A DNA stretch of 64,000 nucleotides. Origin: Pelobates cultripes (Eukaryota > Chordata > Amphibia > Anura > Pelobatidae). The stretch lies in assembly GCA_933207985.1 (NCBI GenBank), contig OW240917.1, forward strand, positions 108,217,812-108,281,811, written 5' to 3'. Position numbers and translations under genes: made by a program. Below, one piece after another: positions 11,701-23,700 of the stretch; the first letter of the stretch is position 1; each line of letters opens with the position of its first letter. The notes under the pieces were generated by a model. It did no database searches. It saw only the letters and a program-made list of their open reading frames with translations, and had not been told where the DNA came from.

Positions 11701-14700
11701 TTAATTATGTAAACAGTTGTGGATCACATTATTTGAACGTTACTGGGTGGATTTATCAGGCTTCAACTACTTTTAAAAATCCAAACCACCAGTACTGTGC
11801 TTAATGCTGTTCGTTTCTGTTTTTCCCTCTAAGTCTTTGCACATGCGTAGAATACTCAGTGGACACTGTCCGTTCTACCTCCTCGTTTCTCCTAAGTCCA
11901 CGCGCATGTGCGTAGGACTCTGACTATCTGATTAATGCAAACCACTCCCCCTGGAGAGAGCACGGATGGACACGCCCCTATGAGCGATTGATTGGTCCCC
12001 ATCTCTAGAATAGGAGGAGGTACTGGGTTTTTAAGGGGGGATTTCGAGCGGGGAAATGCTAGTGTATGCCCTAGAGAAAGGCGGTTTGTCCGCCGAAACG
12101 CGCGTTGGGCAATTCTGTTAGCAGCATGTGCTTAGCCCCTTAGTCTATTTTGTTTTCACTCCTGTCCTCTGTACTTAGTAACCTCTATGACCGGCCGGTC
12201 ATTAGTTCAATTGAGGTTGTTCTTGATTACTTCGAGACTATTGAATGGAAGGCTTCTTTTCTTCCCTACTATCTACTGTTTATATCAGTCTCTCTGACCT
12301 CTCGTCTTACTATCCTTTCGATTTCCTCTGCATTTCAATGGATTCATTGCCTATTTAGGAACATGAAGGAACTAGTGAGGATTCTCTTTTTCTTTTTTTT
12401 TTTTTTTCTTTTTTGTATTTTTTTGAGAGGGCTTAATTGAATCTATTTATTTTTTATCTACTTATTTCTAGTACACTGGACACTGATACATAGGGTTATA
12501 GCACAGAAGTATTTTGACTTGTTTGCTGTAGTCTGATCCTGATACACTGTATTGTTACATTGTTTCTATTTATTACATCTTGTAACAATCTATATTGGAA
12601 CTCGTTACAGACCTATTCAGTACTGTGTTTTTTCAGCCGAATTCAGTCTGCATTTCAGTATTTTTTTCTTCCTTCTTTTTTGTTTGGGTTAGGGTATATA
12701 GAATTTAGTGGTGTTTAATAAAGATATTTTTTATAGGTACATATATTTTTTTAGTCTATGTGTGATACAATTAGCACACACATATATTTTGCGCTGGGGT
12801 AGCTGTAGTAGAGGAATTCTCCCTCTGAGTAGGGATTATTTCCTCTTACTACTTTCTATGTTCTTTTGGTAATATTTTGTAAGGTTAAGCCCGTTTAGCT
12901 ACCCCTTTAGCCCATCTTCTTGTGCCCCTGGGTAGAGTTCATTTCTCGTGGACTCTGCTCAGTGGTACTTCATTTGTATTTTATCCATCTATGTCATGTG
13001 TTTTAAAGGAGCACTATAGGCACCAAGACAACTTCATCTAAATGAAGTTGTTATGGTGCCAGGTGGCCCCTGGATGCAATAGATTTGCTGATATTTTGTG
13101 TTTGTTTTATCCAAAAATTTTTGCATGTAACAAACTTTTATCTTTTTCTTTTCTTTTAGAAAAGTTTAGCAAGGCATAAGCAACTGAACATGTTTTCTCA
13201 CTCTTCAAATAAAATCAGTGCAGCATATTATGGCATCAATCAGTTTTCCGATTTATCTGTTGAAGAGTTCACTAGTAAGTTATATTGAAATATTATCTTT
13301 ATTATTATTATTATTGCCATTTATATAGCGCCAACAGATTCCGCAGTGATTTACAATGCGAGAGGGGGGAATTTAACTATAAATAGGACAATTACAAGAA
13401 AACTTACAGGAATGATAGGTTGGAGAGGACCCTGCTCAAACGAGCTTACAGTCTATAGGAGGTGGAGTGTAAAACGTAATAGGATTAAAATTTTAAAATG
13501 TTAAGTAAATTTACTTAAGTAATTACCATTATATTGAGCACATGGTTAACTATATACATTTTGTGTGTGCGTGTATATACATAGGAAAGTATTAAGATGT
13601 AGCATGCGTGTTCATGACATATGAAGCATGCATGTACCGTCTACTCCTATACGAGGTAACTTTTTTGCTGAAATTATTCAGCCACTTTGTTTTTTTGCTG
13701 CCTTGCTGAGCAGGAGTTATGCATGTATGTTCTTTCTCTGTTGTTGGTTATATGTTTTGCATTATCTGCAAAATGGTCTAACACAGAGGTGTCACAACTT
13801 AGTGATCCTTGTATATAATTATTTAAAAGTTTACATTAATTTGTTAGTAAAATGATCATTTCAAAGTACAATTATTTTAGTACACCATTTTTGACAGGTA
13901 TAGATTCATTGATATCACTCAACATTGAAAGTTCTCAGACAGATCAGAAACTAGCACCAAATTAATATGCTAAACATCTGTCATGTCAAACTCCATATAC
14001 TACATTCTGTGGCATATCCAGTTAAAACCTGAGTTATTCAATCTTTAATGTTTACACACCGCTGTGATTTTATTCCTGGCCTGATGGTGTTTTTATCCTT
14101 TGTGTAAAGCTGTGATTATTGTAGCCTTTCTTTTTCTCTATCAATGCTTCATTTTCCTGTAGTACAATCACTCCTGCCTTTGTTTTTTACATGTTTTTGG
14201 CATGCATAATGAAAAACGATCACAATGGCCCTCTTCTTGACGCCTATTGTTGTAACATCTTTCTGTCGTTACGCTGTATATGGCATTTCATGGGATTGTT
14301 TTACTTTGAATTAAAACTGGCATTGTGTATATTTTAATCATTGTGGACATTATCTGTAAAAAAATATTGGTACAATATAATTACTTCTCAGTCTATCAAG
14401 GTTATTCTCTAAAGTTCAAATAGTCCAGTAATGAATGGCAAAAATCCATCTGGGACCATTCGGAACGTCAAAATTCAGACACTCTTCACACTAATTAACT
14501 GTCCGGATGTTGCAGAGCAGGCTGAGCACAAGCCTAAATTTGGTCCGGATTTCAGCCAGACAAAAAGCTGCTGGATTGCTGAAATCTAGACTCGGATTGT
14601 TAAACGACCACTATAGGCACCCAGACCACTTCAGCTTAATAAAGTGGTTTGGGTGCCAGAGAAACTGCTATGTTTACTTTAAGGTTAATGCAGCCTCTAG

Positions 14701-17700
14701 TGGCTGTCTCATTGACAGCCGCTAGAGGCGCTTCCGCACTTCTCACTGTGATTTTCATCTCCCTTCAGCGCTACGGGAGTGGGACCCTGAGGGTGGGGGC
14801 ACCCTCAGGGCACTATAGTGCCAGGAAAACGAGTATGTTTTCCTGGCACTGTAGTGGTCCTTTAAAAACCTGGCACGCAGGCAAATTATTTAAATAGAAA
14901 TATCTCTGCCGCGTTAACTATGTGGCAGCAGGACAACGCTTGCTAGACACCCACCACATTAAAAAAATTTTTTTTAAATGGCTATGGGTCAATATGGCCC
15001 CCATATTACTTTAAGTGGGTTTAAAACTCCCTTAAGCCCCTACCTGCCATGCCGTATCTAATAAACAGTAAGCAGCCAGTAGCTGTTCACGGTAGCTTTA
15101 AAACTGCTCCATTCCAGACCAGAATCAGGTTACCCCAGGGCCACTACCCGTGCGCATCTGGTGGGTGCTTTAAATTAAATAATATGGCTTGCATGTGGCT
15201 TGCAGGAGTGGCTTTTGAATAAATGAAATATTCCAAGTGACAATGACAAGTGTAGAGGGAAGTGGTACTTACCTGACAGATTGGCTTACATTCTATAGAA
15301 ATGTTAAAGTGTGGGGAAGCCTTTATAAAAGGACATTAGATTCCCCCTTGGATAATAAATTAATAGCCAACTAAGGGTGCGGGCTAGGGTGACAATAGGC
15401 CCCCACCTGTATTTTAATACGTAGCCCTATCCCACTACCATATGTCCACCCACATTATTTAATTTTAGGGCCCACACCAAATTTCTCCTTCCCTGTTATT
15501 TTACAAATTCCCTTTTTTATTTTTTCACTTTTTAAATGTGGTGGCTAGTTAGCAAGCGCTGGCCAGCTGCCACACGTTTAACCCTCTCACCTCTGATATC
15601 TCTGGCAGTAGGAAAAAATTGGTGTTTAGTGAATAACCCTGAATGCAGTATGAACATGCCTACATGCAAAGAAAAAGGAATACACCAATTGGACCTACCA
15701 GGTTTGTTGGTCCAGGGCTTAACCCTTAAGTCAACTATAGAAATAATTTGCAGGTCCCGAAATTTACTCTACATGCTTTTTTTTTCAGTTTATATGCAGT
15801 AGCCTTTTTAGACATTTACAGTTTGTTTTTTCCAAACCACTTAAAGGGACACTGTAGGCACCCAGACCACTTCACCCTTAGCCCTGAGTATGTAATTATT
15901 GCAGTTTGTATAAACTGCTATAATTACCTTGCAGGGTTAACTCCTCCTCTAGTGGCTGTCTACCAGACAGCCACTAGAGGGACTTGCGGGTTCTTAGATG
16001 ACTTCTAAATGACGCTGGACGTCCTCATGCTCTGCGTGAGGACTTCCAGCGTCGCCAGAATCCCCATAGGAAAGCATTGAATAATACTTTCCTATGGGGA
16101 GATCCTAATCCTAATTGCCGCGCATACACATTAGGTCTCCTGCGCCGGTGGCCAGCGACGGGGGAGGAGGGTGGGCGGAGCTGAGCCAGCGTGGAGGGAC
16201 ATCACCGTTGGGCCCAGGTAAGTGACTGAAAGGGTTATTAAGGAGCTAGTTGGCAAACACTTTAATAAAGCCCTTTTTCTACTCCTCCTATTTAATTGAT
16301 ATCTGGGAGTGATCACTACACAGATCAATAATGCCTTTTTTAAATGATAATTTTCCATTGACAATGTATTTTTTTAGTACTGGTTAATCATCACAAGGTT
16401 ACTTTCTGTTCTACTTTCTATACCAGGTAGCATTTCCCATCTGTTCTTTTGGGAACTGCTAATTATTTCTGAACATGCATTAGACGTATGAATAAATTAG
16501 AATGTAACGACATTATATTCATATTTCCATTTAGATACATATTTGAAAAGCCATTCCACTGGGAATTACATAAAGTCTGCCAAATCTTCTTCATCAGAAA
16601 GCTCTCTACCATTGCGGTTTGACTGGAGAGACAAGAAGGTTGTTATGGAAGTGAAAAATCAATTGAATGTAAGTAATTATAAAATACTTATTCTTATTTG
16701 TGTATTTACTTATTAAGATTTTTCCTTAATAAATACCTATGTACATACATAGTATGTTAGAACCATATATATTTGGTTGCTATCAGCTTTCATATTGGAG
16801 CAAAGAGTTAATATTTATTGATAGGTTCTTTCTTGGAAAAACATTTTTTATTTTTTTATTCTAAGTCTGTATAAATTGCTGCATGCCAATTCATTGTTTT
16901 TATTCCTATATTTTATTGATTTTTAAGCTATCATATAATTCTGTGAGACCCCTAAATATCGTATTGGCTGACCTTGTAGATAACATACTGTAATAATAAA
17001 AATATTGTTGGCTAATATGGTATATCGCAATCCTCATTGTCTGATAAATATATTCTGTCTCTACAGAAAGTGTAGATCAACTGAAAAAAGCACATACAAT
17101 TATTTCAGAGACTCAGCCTATGCACTCAAACACTGGCATGGACAGTGGAATGGCAATTTGGGTTAAGTGATCATGCATGGGTAGTTATCAAATCATTTAG
17201 ATGGATAATGAATTCATTGAGTTTTAGGTATTTGTTGATGGTCTGGACACTTGATTGATACTGAGTGTAGGTAGTATGAGCTGGCCAGAATTGGTAAAGA
17301 GAGGTTAAATGTATTTTGAGATTCACGTACAGCAAATATATTAGCATTTGCTTTGGATAAATGTTAAATTTGTATCTAACAATTTTGAGAGAACTTCAAA
17401 AATGCATTAAATTGGAAACTTAGTGGTAGTACCCCATTTATACATGAGATGGCAGCAAAGAGCCATAAAACGTTTTACTACGGCTAAATGCTCTCTTGTG
17501 TAATGTTCTCAATCGTATCTATTAAACGTCTCAATTGTATCTATTAAACTGATGTGTATACTTCACCAGAAATAAGTTGTCAAAGAGTGTTGTATGTGAT
17601 GATTACAGTGTCATTCTTATTGTTTGTTGTTGTTTTTCTAGTGCGGAGGCTGTTGGGCTTTTAGTGTCGTTGGGGCCGTGCAGTCTGCTTATGCAATCCA

Positions 17701-20700
17701 AGGTCATCAGCCTGAGGATCTCAGTGTACAGCAGGTCATTGACTGTTCTTACATGGATGGAGGCTGCAACGGTGGATCCACTGTCAGTGCGTTAAAGTGG
17801 TTAAATCAGGTTGTACATTCTTGTTACAATTTATATGCATAGAGATATGTTTGTGTGTGTGTGTCTGTGTCTGTATATTTATTATTTATAATATGTTTAT
17901 GGATTAAAGTCTTCCTAAACTTAGTCTTACAGCTTCATCATTGAAAAGGTGCAGATTACATTATTAGTATATCAAAAATTAGCATGTATGGAGCTCTCAC
18001 ACCAACTCCTTAGAAGGAATACTATTAATTGATTATTATATATTTACTGCAAACAGACACAAGTGGTATAGAAAGCCCTACTCAAACAAGCTTACAATGA
18101 GTGAGTTTGTGTTGGCTTTGAATTTTTCTAGCAGAAAATTTCCAGATATGGGCGCATGAGTGACGTGTGACCAATGGAGCCCTATTAAAATAGAAAATGT
18201 GCAAAAAATAGAAAACAGTGCAAAATATCATAAAAACACACACTTAAAAAGCTTTAAATATCAGTCACATACACCATGTGTATAAAGTGAGAAAATAATG
18301 GATATAAATATACCCTGATGGCGGATCATATATTTCTGTAGGTAGAGAGAGAAAGGAAAACTCTCATAGGGTTACCACAGCGAGCTCTTACTACAAACAG
18401 GTAAGTATAATAATAGTTGGTATTACATTCACATTTTATTGAGCCTGTTTCTTTAACTGGCTCAGGTTAAAAAAAACTTGCATGTGACACTGGAGTCTGG
18501 ATGCAAAGTAAGCAGCAGCTATCTCCTCAGAGACAAAGCAGAAGAAAGGCAGGATACATCACAATAGTATCATAAACATTTCTTAAAACAAAAGTAATAA
18601 AGCCTTACATTAAGGTGCATAAACTGTCACCATATGGTATCCACAAGCAGCACAATGCGTTTCAGATTAACGTCTTCCTCAGGAACAAAGGTATGATAGA
18701 TGTCCACCTTTTAAATCAATTTTGGCGACAAATAAGTGCCTAAACCCTCCCCTGTGTGTCTCGACATATCGGTATCACTCGATGTTGGTGCTTGCGAGAG
18801 TGTACCGCATCACTTCCGTGTTCTTGCGTTCCAGCAGCCATTTTTTGTGTTCCATTCTCCCGGCGGAAATTTACCTCTAGTGATGTATAACAGATCAGCT
18901 AGCCTTTGTGCTTCACAATATATTAGCAAGCTCTCAGTGCATCCAGGGAGTAATTGAAGTCCAGACAACCATTACAAATGTCCCCAATAGGTAATAAATA
19001 TTTACAACATTCATATAGCATAGAAAGGAGGTGGAAAGAATGAAAAGAATATATATTAAACAATGAAATATAAAATGTAATACATAAAATATATATTTTA
19101 AAAAAATAGCCTGTTAAGGTAGTTACTCCAACATCCATGAACACTTCTGCTTATTAAAGTGGTCATGGAGGAAGGAATCTGCATTTGCAATGTTTCTGCT
19201 TTAAATATTGCATATCCAAAGATATTTGAACTTGCGTGCTGGGGGATAGTTACACCCAGAACTCTGTTCCGTACTGCCAGATGTCAATTATGTGCAGAAA
19301 TAACATCTGTTGTCAGAACACACTACACGCTAGCAACAGAAGTAATTTGTTAGTGCTCCTGCAAGTGAAGCCTCTGGATTGTGTGTGCGACTCATGCGCA
19401 CACAGTCTTCTTGATGTTCCTGAATTAGCACTGCCTCCTTACCATGCTCTCTTCACCAGTGTCTGCTTTTCATTTAAAATATTACTTCCCTATGCAACTG
19501 TGCTAGTCTTTGTATTCTCCCTCCCAACCTCCATCCATGAGATTCCCTCTCCTTGTACACCCCCATCCACCCACTGGTGCTTAGCCAATCAATGCTACAC
19601 TATGAGCATCATTTGACTGGCCGAAAGGCAAGAAGAAGATGACAAGGCGCCACAAATGAAGAGGTGTAAAGTGCACTGGGAGAACTTGGCCTGTCGCTGG
19701 ATTTCAGGTAAGTTTTATAATATTTAAATAGATTTTTTAGGCAAAAAATTTAATAGGACCTAAAAAAAATTAGATCTGTCCTTTTAAGGATATTATTGCT
19801 CAATAAATTTGACTGTGCATAAATCACTCACCACAACAAAATATTTGGGCATTCTATCACATAAGTTCAATGAAAACCCTGGTTCTAGTGTAACCCATCA
19901 AATACTAGTGATTCGTTAGTTTTCCAATAAGCTAAAGACGTGTGTTAATAAAGCACATAAATGTCAGAGCCTGTGTTAGGTAGGTATGCAGGATAATTTG
20001 AACGTTTGCTAGAATAATCACCTAAAATGTATAAATTTAAGTATATGCCTGTTTGCATATTGGATCTGTCATTTATTTATTTATTTAATTATTTATTTGT
20101 TTTTGCTGTTTATTCAACAATTCTTATGTTTCACTTTTATCCAGAGTGCTTTACATTTGATTTCAACAATAATTGATCAATAAGTTGTAAATATATTACA
20201 GAACATTAAGATTTTATAAATGTGAATTACAGATAATAGGTTATAGTAAATTATAGAATATTAGATTGCATAGAACAAGACAACAGTATATACTTGTGGG
20301 AGGCAGTGGATATTTAGAAGTGTCTTCCAATGCTGTGTAGCAAACTAAATAAACATTTTTTGCTTGCATTATTTTAGACGCAAACAAAGCTAGTAAGAAC
20401 GTCTGAATATCCTTTCAAAGCACATAGTGGGATATGTCATTATTTTCCTCCAACTGAGTTTGGTGTTTCAATTAAGGGATATGAAGCATATGATTTCAGG
20501 TGAGTGTGTATCAGTGTTCTTATAATGGCAGGGTTCAAATATTGTACTATATATTTATCAGGCTAATTGTTGCTTACAGGATATTTATGTGCTCATTTCA
20601 GATTAACTCTGAGAGGGGTTAATGAAACTTTAAGGAGAGGCATTCAAGAGAAAATGTTGGGGCATTCCATTTAATGTTGGATGAGTACTAATTATGTAGT

Positions 20701-23700
20701 AGTATTATTCAAGGCAGTCATTATTCAGATAATCATGCTTGGGAACCAGTGGGAGGCAGTGATAGGCTGAGAGCATCAGCTGACACATCAAGCCTTTCGC
20801 TGGCCACCCAACGCAAGTGAAGATATGTACATTTTCGAAGCTGTGCAATGGGCAGTTCAAAAAATGGCTTAAAGGACAGCTATAGGCACCCAGACCACTT
20901 CAGCTCAATGAAGTAGTCTGGGTGCCAGGTCCATCTAGGGTTAACACTGCAGCTGTAGACATAGCAGTTTCAGAGAAACTCTAGTGGCTGTCTCATTGAC
21001 AGCCGCTAGAGGTGCTTCCACGCCTTTCACTGTGAAAATCACAGTGAGACGACACTGACGTCCATAGGAAAGCACTGAGAAATGCTTTCCTATGGACTGA
21101 TTGAATGCAGGCGTGGCTCTTACCCCACATGCGCATTCAGCGCTGACGCCAGAAGAGGGAGGAGATTTCCCCAGGGCCGAGGGAGCCCGGTGCTGGAGAA
21201 AGGTACGTGATTAACCCTTTCCTCCCCTTTCAGCCCGGCGGGAGTGGGACCCTGAGGGTGGCGGAGACCTAAAGACCCTATAGTGCCAGGAAAACAAGTT
21301 TGTTTTCCTGGCACTATAGTGGTCCTTTAACACTGGAAGGTAAAATAGCACCTTGCCAAGCTATGAGCATTGCTGACTTGGAGGTTTTTTTCCAAATCAG
21401 TTATCTTAGCCTCTACTTTGCCATTTGAATTTTATTTGTGAAAATTCAGAGTTTAGTGAATAACCCTAATAGATGTGTAACCCATCAAATAAAGTCTCAA
21501 CCAAGGAAAAATAATATGTATATAGCAATAAAAATTGGTGTTTCTACTAAAATAGTAAGTGCTCCAGTGAATGAAAGAGAATACAACTCTTTTCAGACAT
21601 TAAGTATTATCCTTTTTATTTAGTTGCTGTGAAGAAGAAATGATGAAGACTCTTATTAATTACGGTCCACTCACAGCAATAGTTGATGCTGTCAGTTGGC
21701 AGGATTACCTTGGTGGTGTTATACAGCATCACTGTTCCAGTGGACATGCAAATCATGCAGTGCTAATCGTTGGTTATGATAAAACAGGTAACTATGTAAT
21801 ACTTATATTATGTTTTATATTCACTATGTGTAAATGTTATTTATTAATGGGTATGCACTGTTTATGGATTTATTCAGAAAATAGTGTGTTTTTTTTTTTA
21901 AATAAACAGTAAATTACAAAACATATGCAAAATGGGGAATAGAGTTGGAAAAATAACTGAATTTGAGGATTTTTTCAACTCTGTTACTTTGGACGGAATC
22001 TTGGATTTCCATTGTGAGTTCAATAAAAATCACTGTTTAGTACGTAAACCATTAACTCTGTTTCATATGTGATGAAAAAGTGATCCATTCTCTTATGGAA
22101 ATATCTGGATGGACCTATAATCTATGTTAGAGTGTGATTTACATGGCTTTTGTCATTCTTGAAATTGTTCAAAGGAAAAATATCATTTGTAAAGCTTATC
22201 CAAAAATTAAAAAATAGGGCATTGGGTCGCCTGGGAGTGTTAACTTGGCCGTTCATTCTTCTGTGGTTAACAACATAAACGCAATTAATTCTGGTATTAT
22301 TAGCCTAATTCATTAAAATCATAGTGTGCTATCTAAAGCACCCAGAGTACTCTTGGAGAGAGAAGTGCTTCATGAAAAAGTGTATTATTACCTTTTGAAA
22401 ACAATGCTTTCTGTTTGGGATGTGGGCTACATAGACCTTTGTCTACAAGAATTAGGAAAATAGATTGTCTGCAAGAATTAGGAAAATAGATCTATAAGGT
22501 TGGAAAATAAATATGCATTGGTTTGGCTTCTTTCCCATTTCTCTAGTAGCTTTAACTCATTCTCTGTTCCCTTTCTGTTATAACATTACGTTTTTCTTCA
22601 GTCAACTTTTCCTGGTCACTTGGAGTCCTTCCTCTTCTTTACTGTGGCTTGGAGCCATGTCTCTTCTCATCCTTTTGGATTACGTAGGAGGTGTTGGGAA
22701 ATACAATGGAATCAGCAAGAATATTTTATTTGTTTCCACGTTGATTGCTCCAATGTTAGAATTTTGACCTTCTTTTCACATTGTAACACTCTTGTAAAGT
22801 TATGTAACATAAACCACAAACCATGTTAAGAATGGAATCCATTGGCGTCTTGGTAGATATATAGCTTTGTGACTTTTTTGCCACTTGAACAACACTTTTG
22901 TCTTATCTTTGTGTGATTATTTTTTTTTCAGGTGACATCCCTTATTGGATAGTGCAAAACTCTTGGGGTACCACATGGGGTGCAAAGGGATATGTGTATA
23001 TCAAGATGGGTGAAGATATGTGTGGTAAGTTTTCTCGAGGTTGTGTGTGTATTATTATTATACTTACAGTGGTGGCTACCATCTTGGTTAGTGGGGCTGT
23101 TCTTTTCTTAAAGGATACTATAGTCACCAAAACCACATTAGCTTAAAGGGACACTATAGTCACCTGAACAACTACAGCTTAATGAGGTTGTTCAGGTGAG
23201 AACTATAGCTCCCTGCAGGCAATCTAATGTAAACACTGTATTTTCAGAAAAAATACAGTGTTTACATTGATTGATAGGAATACCTCCAGTGACCGTCACT
23301 CAGACTGCCACCAGATGGACTTCCTATCATGTAGGGCACTAAAAAGGCCTTGTACACGTCAGACTTATTTTAATACGTCTGACATGGAAAATACGTCTGA
23401 CGTGTGCAGGAGAGAGAAGGCACTGTGTGCAGGAGAGAGAAGGTAGTGCGTTCAGGACTTCAGAGGGCGGCATGAATACCACCCTATGAAGTATGTACGC
23501 ATGTGCGGCGAAGCGTCTGATTGCTCCCTGCTTGCACCCGCCTATTTCGGCATTTTGAAATAGGGGACGCGGCTTCATGAGGCTCCCGGCGCTGGAACCA
23601 GGTGAGTAAAATCCTCTGCCTTGAGAGTCCCTTTAATTAAGCAGTTTTTAAATATAGACCATGCTCCTGCAGTCTCACTGCTCAATTCTCTACCATTTAG

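Larger units (their letters stand above)
9362..12978 (+). mobile_element. Penelope-like retroelement in CTSO intron 1
   Basis: The insertion is bounded by a perfect 14-bp direct repeat, TTTTATCCATCTAT, at 9348-9361 and 12979-12992. Inside it has an inverted copy of about 620 bp of its own 3' region at the left end, a reverse transcriptase/GIY-YIG endonuclease frame, and a 3' region with a hammerhead-like hairpin. Partial inverted or tandem copies of the terminal repeat are characteristic of Penelope-like elements. The reverse transcriptase lacks its N-terminal fingers because the inverted piece replaces the 5' part. Confidence 0.93.

Noticed and set aside
22898..23146. Extended exon 7 of CTSO reading on past 23024
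   Set aside because: The sequence after the gtaagt donor is hydrophobic intron translation running into a MITE and does not match cathepsin O.
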